Shown: piece by piece, positions 1 to 6,631 of the stretch
How positions within the stretch are numbered: the stretch's first letter is position 1
How the letters are laid out: each line of letters opens with the position of its first letter
Origin: JBBRYK01 sp038237665
GTDB taxonomy: Bacteria; Actinomycetota; Thermoleophilia; Gaiellales; Gaiellaceae
Length of the DNA stretch: 16,815 nt
Reading direction: 5' to 3'
NCBI GenBank assembly: GCA_038237665.1
Contig: JBBRYK010000060.1
Span: forward strand, 1 to 16,815
The notes under the pieces: generated by a model
The model's database searches: none
Told to the model about the DNA's origin: nothing
What the model saw: only the letters and a program-made list of their open reading frames with translations
Made by a program: the position numbers and the translations under genes

Positions 1-48
1 CCCCGCAGCCGGGGCCAACTCGCGCACAAACACCTCCGCGGGACGCAT
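1..48 (-). CDS. IS630-type transposase, N-terminal fragment cut by window edge (tentative)
   Basis: On the minus strand an ATG at 48 follows a strong Shine-Dalgarno sequence, GAGGAGGTG, and opens a frame reading MRPAEVFVRELAPAAG before the window ends. The M-R-x-A-E-V-x-V-R-x-L opening followed by a glycine-containing segment resembles the first residues of actinobacterial IS630-family transposases, which I recall from the family. Only 16 codons are visible, so no catalytic DDE residue can be checked. The strong ribosome site shows that this is a genuine gene start. The family assignment is moderate at best, and another protein beginning with a similar string is possible. Confidence 0.45.
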   Translation of the reverse strand, partial: MRPAEVFVRELAPAAG

Positions 49-140
49 CCACACCTCCTCAGATCGCATGCGTCCCAATTCGACACCAAACCACGAGGTC
101 CCGCCCCATTTCAGGTCAAACGTTCTGAGAGGCCGCACTA
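1..140. mobile_element. Possible end of an IS630-like insertion element
   Basis: If the minus-strand frame at 1-48 is an IS630 transposase, the element end should lie in the roughly 90 bases upstream of its start codon. IS630/Tc1-type elements insert at TA, and a TA at 139-140 is a candidate junction. The other terminus is outside the window, so no inverted-repeat pair can be confirmed. The boundary is a guess. Confidence 0.2.
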
Positions 141-376
141 GATGCCCGTGCGGCTTGCACCTTGCGCATCCCCCCTGCTCGCTTGACGCGGTTGTCGCGG
201 CGCCGGCCTGTGGATCCGTTGTTCCTCTTTTGGCGCAGTTTCATGCCAGACGCGGCACACATTTCGCCGTAGGCTGGAACTGGAGGGAGGCCTGCGGCCG
301 GCCCCGCGAGAAAGTCGCTATTTGCGGGAATTTGTCGACAAGAAACCCTGAGTCGCGCGACCGTGTGCACCGAAAT
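141..376. other. Intergenic stretch without a recognisable gene
   Basis: This stretch lies between the putative insertion-element end and the stop codon of the E3 gene. Short open frames exist on both strands, but none has a ribosome site, a family-like sequence or coding-like composition. One perfect 10-bp palindrome, TTGTCGACAA, sits at 332-341. It contains a SalI-type core and may be chance. No convincing terminator hairpin with a U-tract follows the E3 gene on the minus strand. Confidence 0.5.
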
Positions 377-1783
377 CTAGGCCTTGGCCGCAGCCCGCCG
401 CTTGGGCGGCAGGTGAATCGCGCGTCCCAGGGCCACGAGCCCCGCCTCCTTGATCGCCTCCGACAGCGTCGGGTGCGCCGCCATGCCGTCGGCGACCGTC
501 TCGACCGTTGCCTCGGCATCCAGCGCGACGACGCCCGCCTCGATCAGGTCGGTCACGTGCGGGCCGACCATGACGAGCCCGAGGAGCTCCCCGTACCGAG
601 TTTCGTGGATCGACTTGACCCAGCCGACGGTCTCGTTCTGCATCACCGCGCGAGCGTTGGCGATCCACGGGAACACGCCCGTCGCGACGTCGTCGCCGTA
701 CTGCTCGCGGGCCTCCGTCTCGGTGAGGCCGACGCCGGCGATCTCGGGATCCGTGTAGATCGGGCGCGGGACACCGCGGTTGTCGACGACGGCCTCATGG
801 CCCATCGCGTTCTCGGCCGCGACCTCGCCCTCGCGGAAGGCGGTGTGTGCGAGCTGCCAGTACCCGGCGCAGTCGCCGACGGCGTAGATGTGCGACACCG
901 TCGTCCGCCGGTGCTCGTCGGCGGCAATCCCCTTCCGCTTGTCGAACTCGACGCCGATCTCCTCGAGGCCCAGGCCCTCGACCACGGGGCCGCGCCCCAC
1001 GGAGACGAGCATGAGGCCGCACTCGACCGTCTCGCCCTCGCCGAAGTGCACGATCAACCCGTTCGAGCCCTCCTCGACCTTCTTGCACTGCTTTTCGAGG
1101 TGGAGAGCGATCCCGCGCTTGCCGAACTGCTTCGCCAGCTCTTTGGAGGCGTCGTCGTCCTCCTGCGGGATCAACCGGGGGAGCATCTCGACGATCGTCA
1201 CCTCCGACCCGAAGCGGCGCAGGATCGACGCGAACTCGCAGCCGATGATTCCACCCCCGAGGACGACGAGGCGGCCCGGCACCTCGCTCTGCGCCAGGAG
1301 CCCGGTCGAGTCGACGCAGCGCGCCGAGTCGAGCCCCTCGATCGGCGGCCGCAGCGGGAACGATCCCGTCGCGATGATCGCGCTCTTGAACGACACGTCC
1401 TCCCCGCCCTCGACGGCGATCGTGTTCGCGTCCTTGAACCGGCCCGTGCCCTTCACCCACTCGACGCCGTTCGCCTTCAGCAGCGAGGCGACACCGCCCG
1501 TCATCTGCTTGACGACGGCGGCCTTCCATTCGTTCGCGGTCGCGAAATCGAGCGTCGGCTCACCGACCTGGACGCCGAGCTTCGCGAAGGTCTCCTCGGC
1601 TTCCTTGATCGCGAAGGCCGTTTGCACCCAGGCCTTGGTCGGAATGCACCCGACCCGAAGGCACGTGCCTCCGAGCTCGGTCTCCTTTTCGATGCAGACG
1701 GCCTTGGCACCGAGCTGTGCGGCACGAATCGCCGCTGTGTAGCCGCCCGGCCCGCCGCCGAGCACGGCGACGTCACAATCCAT
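377..1783 (-). CDS. lpdA: Dihydrolipoyl dehydrogenase (E3)
   Basis: This flavoprotein reoxidises the dihydrolipoyl arm of 2-oxo acid dehydrogenase complexes and passes electrons through FAD to NAD+. The 468-residue length is typical. The N-terminal FAD-binding GGGPGG lies at 9-14. The redox-active disulfide is in GGTCLRVGCIPTK, with C41 and C46. A second Rossmann motif, GGGIIG, is at 176-181 for NAD. The C-terminal HPTLSE has the catalytic H437 and E442 pair. The ATG start is preceded by AGGGAG at a good distance. The gene lies 51 bases downstream of the secreted RTX-like gene and on the same strand as E1 and E2, so it supplies E3 for that complex. It may be read from the long operon or from its own weak promoter (TAGGAT at 1813-1818, minus strand). 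The family call is certain; the partner complex is inferred from location. Confidence 0.96.
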   Translation of the reverse strand: MDCDVAVLGGGPGGYTAAIRAAQLGAKAVCIEKETELGGTCLRVGCIPTKAWVQTAFAIKEAEETFAKLGVQVGEPTLDFATANEWKAAVVKQMTGGVASLLKANGVEWVKGTGRFKDANTIAVEGGEDVSFKSAIIATGSFPLRPPIEGLDSARCVDSTGLLAQSEVPGRLVVLGGGIIGCEFASILRRFGSEVTIVEMLPRLIPQEDDDASKELAKQFGKRGIALHLEKQCKKVEEGSNGLIVHFGEGETVECGLMLVSVGRGPVVEGLGLEEIGVEFDKRKGIAADEHRRTTVSHIYAVGDCAGYWQLAHTAFREGEVAAENAMGHEAVVDNRGVPRPIYTDPEIAGVGLTETEAREQYGDDVATGVFPWIANARAVMQNETVGWVKSIHETRYGELLGLVMVGPHVTDLIEAGVVALDAEATVETVADGMAAHPTLSEAIKEAGLVALGRAIHLPPKRRAAAKA

Positions 1784-1834
1784 TGGTCTCGCTCCCTAGG
1801 TCGGTTGACCCGATCCTAGCCAGGAGCTCTTTCG

Positions 1835-2596
1835 TCAGGCGCCGAGCTTGGCGGTGTAGTCCGTGAGCCCGCCGCTGTCGCACATGTAGCGCGTGCCCTG
1901 GAAGTCGAAGTTCGCACGCACGTGCAGCTTGCCGGCCACGTTGCCGTTCTGGTCGAAGGTGCCGCTGGCGAACTGGTCGAGATCCGGGCTCCGGAAGTCG
2001 TCGGTGAAGGACAGGGCCGAGTTGAGGGGCAGAACCCCGGACGTCGTGATGCGGATCTTGAACTGCTGGGAGGGCTGGCAGTCGGCGACGACCTCGGTCG
2101 CGAGGTTCGTGATCCCTCGGCCGTCGGCGGTCACGTCGACGCAGACGCTGACACCCTGGTTGGTGAAGCCGCAGTAGCGACCGGGCTTGGCCGTCGGTGC
2201 GGGGGGCGGAGGCGGCGGTGGGGGCGGTGGTGGTGGGGGCGGGGGCGGTGGCGGTGGTGGGGGCGGCGGGGGAAGCGGCGGCTTCGGGATGCCGCGAATG
2301 ACCTCGCAGTCGAAGCCAGGCCGTTTGTCCCGCGTGTCACCGACGACCGTGTCGGTGCCCGCGCCGCACGAATACGTGTCGACGCCGGTGCCGCCGATCA
2401 GCCTGTCGTTACCGCCCCTGCCGACGAGCTTGTCGTTCCCGGCCTTGCCGTTGATGACGTCGGCCTGCGGCGTTCCGATCAGGACGTCGTTCTTCGCCGT
2501 GCCGTTGATGATCTTGGCCGAGAGCGCCGAAACGGTCGCTACGACGAGCAGGGACGCGACGGCGGCACCCCCAAGTCCGAGGAACAGCCTGCGCAC
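1835..2596 (-). CDS. Secreted RTX-like (hemolysin-type calcium-binding) protein with polyproline linker
   Basis: The protein is 253 residues from a GTG start at 2596. I chose this start because it places a signal peptide (RR followed by a long hydrophobic run to A-x-A-like residues near 26) at the very N-terminus. Residues about 27-75 hold RTX-like nonapeptide units such as GTPQADVINGKAGNDKLVG and GRGGNDRLIGGTGVDT, which normally bind calcium in exported proteins. Residues 109-132 are 24 uninterrupted prolines. The C-terminal part, about 140-253, is a small domain with several cysteines (YCGF, VCVDV, DCQ, MCD) that could form disulfides. I do not recognise this domain. The gene sits 31 bases after the GNAT gene and 51 bases before E3 on the same strand, an odd place for an exported protein. 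Its function is unknown; a wall-spanning surface protein is plausible. Confidence 0.85.
   Translation of the reverse strand: MRRLFLGLGGAAVASLLVVATVSALSAKIINGTAKNDVLIGTPQADVINGKAGNDKLVGRGGNDRLIGGTGVDTYSCGAGTDTVVGDTRDKRPGFDCEVIRGIPKPPLPPPPPPPPPPPPPPPPPPPPPPPPAPTAKPGRYCGFTNQGVSVCVDVTADGRGITNLATEVVADCQPSQQFKIRITTSGVLPLNSALSFTDDFRSPDLDQFASGTFDQNGNVAGKLHVRANFDFQGTRYMCDSGGLTDYTAKLGA
2201..2272. repeat. 72-bp GGN tract encoding 24 prolines on the minus strand
   Basis: Every triplet on the plus strand is GGG, GGC, GGT or GGA, giving 24 consecutive CCN proline codons on the minus strand. All four proline codons are used, so this is not a pure slippage repeat. The plus strand, which is the template for the gene, has many closely spaced G-runs and could form G-quadruplexes. 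Translation of so many prolines would be expected to depend on elongation factor P. Confidence 0.9.
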
Positions 2597-2627
2597 CGGG
2601 CAAGCCTCTAGCAGCCGTTGCCGAAAG

Positions 2628-3080
2628 TCAAACCTCGGCCTGCATCGTGATCGTGTTGTCCGTTGCGGCAACTTGACGAAAGCCGTTCTTCTCGTAGAGG
2701 CCGATCGCAGGATTGTTGCGGTCGACGCTGAGGCTGATCGTCCGATATCCGCCCTCGCGAGCCTTCGCGAGCAGCGCCTCGAGAAGCTGCGAGCCGTAGC
2801 CATGGTGCCGGCGGCTCGGAACGACGGCAATCGACAGCTCGGGCGTCTCCTCGTCGACGAAGCCGAACCCGGGCTCGGCTGCCTGGTAGAAGCGGAACCA
2901 GGCCGCCCCGACGGGAGTCGCGCCCTCGAGGCCGACGACGGCGGCGTCGCCGGGACGGCCCCAGCGGTCGACGTAGCGCGAGACCGGCAAGTCGCCCACG
3001 AGCGAGGCGTTCGCGTACGCATGCCGGAGCATGTCGCGCAGGAAGCGGACGTCCTGCGGGCCTCCGGAGCGAATGATCAT
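2628..3080 (-). CDS. GNAT-family N-acetyltransferase
   Basis: A 150-residue acetyl-CoA-dependent acetyltransferase of unknown substrate. The fold is visible as an N-terminal IIRSGGPQDVRFLRDML segment, a central strand ELSIAVVPS, and motif A with R91-H-H-G94-Y-G96 (R/Q-x-x-G-x-G/A) followed by the helix SQLLEALLAKA. The C-terminal segment SLSVDRNNPAIGLYEKNGFR is the usual motif B (N..A..LYEK.GF). The ATG at 3080 shares an ATGA overlap with the stop of the upstream VOC gene, so the two are translationally coupled. A longer in-frame extension upstream overlaps the VOC gene and is not homologous to the family. Clustering with the dehydrogenase genes suggests co-expression, but the substrate cannot be inferred. 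Confidence 0.9.
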   Translation of the reverse strand: MIIRSGGPQDVRFLRDMLRHAYANASLVGDLPVSRYVDRWGRPGDAAVVGLEGATPVGAAWFRFYQAAEPGFGFVDEETPELSIAVVPSRRHHGYGSQLLEALLAKAREGGYRTISLSVDRNNPAIGLYEKNGFRQVAATDNTITMQAEV

Positions 3081-3406
3081 TGCCCCAGTTCCTGCGCGAG
3101 CTGAAGCCGGTTGCCATCCGGGTCGAACACATCCACGAACCGCATTTGCCCGTGGATTTCGATCACCACTCCGACCTCGACGTTTGCCCCCTTCAGCCGT
3201 TCGGCCTCGGCCTTCACGTCCGCGACGTCGATCGTCGCCACTCCTCCGTCCTCGGGCTCGCCCTCGGCGACGACGATCTCCGTCGCGCCGCGTTCGAGCC
3301 GGGCCCACCGCCCTTCCTCGTCCACCCAGGCCTCGTCCAGGCCGAGCGTGTCGCGGTAGAACGCGCGCCCGGCGGCCAGATCGCGCACGCGGTAGACGAC
3401 CTTCAT
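3077..3406 (-). CDS. Glyoxalase/VOC-superfamily protein
   Basis: A 109-residue single vicinal-oxygen-chelate module. It begins MKVVYRVRDLAAGRAFYRDTLGL, the usual first beta-alpha unit, and ends with FVDVFDPDGNRLQLAQEL, matching the conserved D/F-x-DPDGNxxxL strand with its terminal glutamate. Such modules bind a divalent metal and act in lyases, dioxygenases or resistance proteins. One module would need to dimerise to form an active site. The start ATG overlaps the E2 stop by one base (TGATG), and the stop overlaps the GNAT start, so it lies inside a coupled operon. The substrate is unknown. A role in removing a reactive aldehyde by-product of the dehydrogenase is possible but speculative. 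Confidence 0.9.
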   Translation of the reverse strand: MKVVYRVRDLAAGRAFYRDTLGLDEAWVDEEGRWARLERGATEIVVAEGEPEDGGVATIDVADVKAEAERLKGANVEVGVVIEIHGQMRFVDVFDPDGNRLQLAQELGQ

Positions 3407-4659
3407 CAGAGCGCCAGACCGGGCTCCTCGAGGAAGTCCTTGACCGTCTGCAGGAAGTCGGCCGCGACCGCACCGTCGATCGTGCGGTGGTCGCACGTGA
3501 GCGTCATGGTCATCATCGGGCGCACGACGATCTCGCCGTCGCGCGCGACCGGCCGCTCCTGGCTCGCCCCGACGGCGAGGATGGCGGCCTGCGGCGGGTT
3601 GAGGACGGCGATGAACTGCTCGACGCCGTACATGCCGAGGTTCGAGATCGTGAAGGTGCCGCCCTCGAGGTCGGCCTGTTGGAGCTTGCCCTGCTGGGCC
3701 CGCTGGACGACGTCGGCACGTGCGGCGGCGAGCTCGGGAAGGTTGCGCCGCTCACAGCTCGGGATCACCGGAACGATCAGGCCTCTCGCCGTCGCGACCG
3801 CGATGCCGATGTTGGCGGTCGGGTAGATCTCGACGCCCTCGTCGGACCAGCGCGCGTTGACGGCCCGGTGACGGAGCAGCGCGAGGGCGGAGACCTTCGT
3901 CAGCACGTCGGTGACGGTCGGTTTCGGCTGGCCTTCCTTCGTCTGCTCGACCAACCGCTGCCGCAGCGCGAGCGCCCGCGTCATGTCGGCCGACATCGAG
4001 ATCTGGAAGGCGGGCACCTCCCAGGCCTGGGTCAGGCGCCGGGCAATCGTCTTGCGGAGTGAGCTGAGCGGCTGGATCTCGATGCCCTCCGGCTGCGCCG
4101 CGGCGGTGACAGCAGGAGCAGGCGCGGGAGCCGTCGCTGCGCGCTCGACGTCCTCGGCGACGATGCGGCCCTCGGGCCCGGTGCCGGTCAGGCCGGCGAG
4201 GTCGATGCCTCGCTCGCGTGCAATGCGGCGCGCGAGCGGGCTGGCCTTGACCCGGCCCCCGTCGCGTGTCGACGGCGCCGGCTCGTCCGGCGCGGCGGAG
4301 GCTTCGCGCCCCGCCTCGCGCTCGGCCTCGCGGGCCGGCCCGGATGAGCCTTCCTCCTGCGCGTCGTCCTCGACTTTCGCAGCGGCCTTGCCGTTCTGGG
4401 ACGGCTCCGCGGCGACTTCCTCACCCTCCTCGCCGATGAACGCGATCGTCCGGCCCACCTCTACCTCGCCCTCCGGGACGGCGATCTTCAGCAGGACGCC
4501 GGCGGCCTCCGCCTCGACCTCCTGGGTCACCTTCTCCGTGTCGAGCTCGTACAGAGGCTCGCCCTTCTCGACCGTGTCCCCTTCGGACTTGAGCCAGCGG
4601 ACGATCGTCCCCGACTCCATGCCCTGCCCGAGCCGCGGGAGCTTGACTTCAGTCGCCAC
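3406..4659 (-). CDS. Dihydrolipoamide acyltransferase, E2 of a 2-oxo acid dehydrogenase complex
   Basis: This is the core E2 subunit, which carries the acyl group from E1 on a swinging lipoyl arm to CoA. The 417 residues show one N-terminal lipoyl domain (about 1-80) with the lipoylated lysine K43 in ELDTEKV. A charged Glu/Ala/Arg-rich linker covers about 83-137. The peripheral-subunit-binding domain at about 138-172 contains ASPLARRIARERGIDL and GTGPEGRI. The catalytic domain ends with the active-site DHRTIDG, H391 and D395. The GTG start overlaps the E1 beta stop by 11 bases. With one lipoyl domain and separate E1 alpha and beta genes, it fits pyruvate-, acetoin- or branched-chain-type complexes; sequence inspection does not settle the substrate. 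Confidence 0.95.
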   Translation of the reverse strand: MATEVKLPRLGQGMESGTIVRWLKSEGDTVEKGEPLYELDTEKVTQEVEAEAAGVLLKIAVPEGEVEVGRTIAFIGEEGEEVAAEPSQNGKAAAKVEDDAQEEGSSGPAREAEREAGREASAAPDEPAPSTRDGGRVKASPLARRIARERGIDLAGLTGTGPEGRIVAEDVERAATAPAPAPAVTAAAQPEGIEIQPLSSLRKTIARRLTQAWEVPAFQISMSADMTRALALRQRLVEQTKEGQPKPTVTDVLTKVSALALLRHRAVNARWSDEGVEIYPTANIGIAVATARGLIVPVIPSCERRNLPELAAARADVVQRAQQGKLQQADLEGGTFTISNLGMYGVEQFIAVLNPPQAAILAVGASQERPVARDGEIVVRPMMTMTLTCDHRTIDGAVAADFLQTVKDFLEEPGLAL

Positions 4660-5632
4660 GATTAACCGTCCGGTAGATCGCGGCGAGCACGTCGTTGGAG
4701 TGCGGCACGACGAACTCCTCCATGATCGGGGCGAAGGGGATCGGCGTGAACTTGGCTCCCACGCGCTCGATCGGCGCGTCGAGCCAGTCGAAGGCCTGGT
4801 GCTGGACGACCGCGGCGACCTCCGCGCCGAAGCCCATCCGCGCGACCGCCTCGTGCGCGACGACGCACCGGCTCGTCTTCTTGACCGAGTCGACGATCGT
4901 TTTCTCGTCGAGCGGCTGCAGGGTGCGGGGATCGACGACCTCGACGGAAATGCCCTTCTCCTCGGCCTCCTTCGCCGCCGCGAGTGACTCGTGGACGAGG
5001 CGGCCGGTGGCGACCACTGTCACGTCCTCGCCCTCGCGGTGGATGCGCGCCTGGCCGATCGGGATCGGCTCCAGCTCGTCGGGGACCTCCTCTTTGAGGC
5101 CGTAGAGCGTGCGGTGCTCGAAGAAGACGACGGGATTGTCGTCGTAGATCGAGGCGTAGAGGAGACCGCGGACGTCGGTCGGCGTCGACGGGAACACGAC
5201 CTTCAGGCCGGGCACATGGACGAACCACGCCTCGACCTGCTGGGCGTGCTGCGCGCCCGGCGACCAGCCGGCGCCGCCCTGGGTGCGAAACGTGACCGGA
5301 ACAGTCACCTGGCCGCCGGACATGTACCGGTGCTTCGCCGCCTGATTCACGACCTGCTCCATCGCCAGCGTCAAGAAGTCCTCGTACATGACCTCGGCGA
5401 CGGGGCGCATCCCCTGCATCGCTGCGCCGATCGCAGCGCCGACGAGCGCCATCTCGGAGATCGGCGTGTTGCGGACGCGCTCGGGGCCGAACTCGGCGAG
5501 CATCCCCTGCGTCACCCCCATCGAGCCGCCCATCTCCGCGATGTCCTCGCCCATGATGAAGACGTCCTGGTCGCGGCGCATCGCCGTCGACAGAGCGTCG
5601 CGCACCGCCTCTCTGTAGCTCAGCTCGGCCAT
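4649..5632 (-). CDS. 2-oxo acid dehydrogenase E1 component, beta subunit
   Basis: The beta subunit pairs with E1 alpha to decarboxylate a 2-oxo acid on thiamine diphosphate. Its 327 residues are typical (about 325). It opens with SYREAVRDAL and has GEDIAEMGGSMGVTQG at 28-43. NTPISEMALVGAAIGAAMQG includes E60, the glutamate that activates the cofactor's aminopyrimidine. Further conserved segments are RPVAEVMYEDFLTLAMEQ, PSTPTDVRGLL, FFEHRTLYG and VVDPRTLQPLD. The ATG is directly adjacent to the E1 alpha stop, with no spacer, so translation is probably coupled. The set resembles PdhB and AcoB equally, so I give no symbol. Confidence 0.95.
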   Translation of the reverse strand: MAELSYREAVRDALSTAMRRDQDVFIMGEDIAEMGGSMGVTQGMLAEFGPERVRNTPISEMALVGAAIGAAMQGMRPVAEVMYEDFLTLAMEQVVNQAAKHRYMSGGQVTVPVTFRTQGGAGWSPGAQHAQQVEAWFVHVPGLKVVFPSTPTDVRGLLYASIYDDNPVVFFEHRTLYGLKEEVPDELEPIPIGQARIHREGEDVTVVATGRLVHESLAAAKEAEEKGISVEVVDPRTLQPLDEKTIVDSVKKTSRCVVAHEAVARMGFGAEVAAVVQHQAFDWLDAPIERVGAKFTPIPFAPIMEEFVVPHSNDVLAAIYRTVNRGD

Positions 5633-6607
5633 CTACGCGTAGACGTTCTTGAGGGCGTCCTCGGGCTTGGGGTCGGTGCCGCTCTTCGCGAACTCGACCG
5701 AGCCCTCGACGAGCTCGTTCACCTCATGCTCGATTGCCTCGAGCTCGTCGTCGGAGAGGTCGAGCCTGGCGCGCAGCTTGTCGACCGGATCCTGGGTCTC
5801 ACGAAGCTCCTGGATCTCCTTCTTCTCCCGGTAGACCTGCGGGTCGCCCACGTAGTGGCCGACGAGGCGGTACGTCTCCACGTCCAGGAAGACAGGCCCC
5901 TGGCCCGAGCGGGCGTACTCGAGCGCCTCGGTCGCGGCGGCATGGACGGCCTCGACATCCTGCCCGTCGACCTTGAGTGCGTGCATCGCATAGGCCTTCG
6001 CCCGGTCGAGCATGTCCGTGATCGGCAGATGCCGGCTGGCAGGCGTCGACTCGGCCCAGTGGTTGTTCTCGCAGACGAAGACCGCCGGCACCTTCCACAC
6101 CTGGGCCAGGTTGAGGGCTTCGTGGAACATGCCGATGTTCGTGGCACCGTCCCCGAAGAAGGCCACGGCGACACGCGGCTCGCCACGGAGCTTGAAGGCG
6201 AGCGCGGCACCGGTGATGCCCGGGAGCCCGCCGCCGACGACGGCGTTCGCGCCGAGATTGCCGCGTTCGATGTCGTAGAGGTGCATCGAACCGCCGTAGC
6301 CGTGCGAGCAGCCCTCGAGCTTCCCGTAGAGCTCGGCCATGACGGCGTTCGGGTGCGTCCCGCGCGCGAGCGTGTGCCCGTGCGCGCGATGCGTCGAGGC
6401 GAACACGTCTCCCTCCTCGAGCGCCGAGCAGACGCCGACCGCAACCGCCTCCTGGCCGATCGCGACATGGAGGAAGCCCGGCAGCTCGCCGGCTCGGAAC
6501 CGCTCCTCCACCTTCTCCTCGAAGCGGCGGATGAGCAGCATCTCGCGGTAGAACTCGCGCAGCCGTTCAGGCGAAAGCGTAGCCCTTTTGTCCTCGACTT
6601 TGGCCAC
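5633..6607 (-). CDS. 2-oxo acid dehydrogenase E1 component, alpha subunit
   Basis: The thiamine-diphosphate-binding alpha subunit is 324 residues from the GTG at 6607. It shows YREMLLIRRFEEKVEERF, FLHVAIGQEAVAVGV, the STHRAHGHTLARG phosphorylation-loop-like segment, and SHGYGGSMHLYD. The cofactor motif runs from GDG at 152-154 to ENN at 180-182. An in-frame ATG at 6649 would add 14 residues but overlaps the divergent gene. I prefer the GTG because TAGACT lies exactly seven bases upstream, the leaderless pattern seen repeatedly in this window, and the added residues look non-conserved. This is the first gene of the dehydrogenase operon. The GGSMHLYD and GGGLPG segments look acetoin/pyruvate-like. 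The substrate is unresolved. Confidence 0.94.
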   Translation of the reverse strand: MAKVEDKRATLSPERLREFYREMLLIRRFEEKVEERFRAGELPGFLHVAIGQEAVAVGVCSALEEGDVFASTHRAHGHTLARGTHPNAVMAELYGKLEGCSHGYGGSMHLYDIERGNLGANAVVGGGLPGITGAALAFKLRGEPRVAVAFFGDGATNIGMFHEALNLAQVWKVPAVFVCENNHWAESTPASRHLPITDMLDRAKAYAMHALKVDGQDVEAVHAAATEALEYARSGQGPVFLDVETYRLVGHYVGDPQVYREKKEIQELRETQDPVDKLRARLDLSDDELEAIEHEVNELVEGSVEFAKSGTDPKPEDALKNVYA

Positions 6608-6614
6608 TCGCGGC

Positions 6615-6624
6615 AGTCTATGCT
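6615..6624. promoter_or_regulatory. Back-to-back -10 elements serving two divergent leaderless genes
   Basis: The plus strand reads TATGCT at 6619-6624, followed by seven bases and the GTG at 6632. The minus strand reads TAGACT at 6620-6615, followed by seven bases and the GTG at 6607. The two hexamers share the central TA. Both have the TANNNT form and the spacing expected when the transcript starts at the start codon. No Shine-Dalgarno sequence precedes either GTG. -35 elements are weak or absent on both strands. The geometry is seen directly; promoter activity is inferred. Confidence 0.6.
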
Positions 6625-6631
6625 CCGGCCC

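Noticed and set aside
332..341. Perfect palindrome TTGTCGACAA
   Set aside because: It is a single 10-bp palindrome with no second copy nearby and no adjacent promoter. It may be chance and cannot be supported as an operator.
116..370. 84-codon minus-strand frame downstream of the E3 gene
   Set aside because: No ribosome site, no recognisable sequence, and it runs into the putative insertion-element end. It is probably chance.
68..1819. Long plus-strand open frame across the E3 gene (583 codons)
   Set aside because: It is antisense to a clear dihydrolipoyl dehydrogenase. The product is Arg/Asp/Leu-rich with no family features, as expected opposite a GC-rich gene.
2187..3104. Plus-strand frame encoding a polyglycine protein
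   Set aside because: The glycine run is simply the antisense reading of the polyproline codons, and the rest is antisense to the RTX-like and GNAT genes.
4991..6619. Long plus-strand frame leading into the duplicated protein at 6632
   Set aside because: This upstream part is antisense to E1 beta and E1 alpha and continues in frame only by chance. The real start is near 6632.
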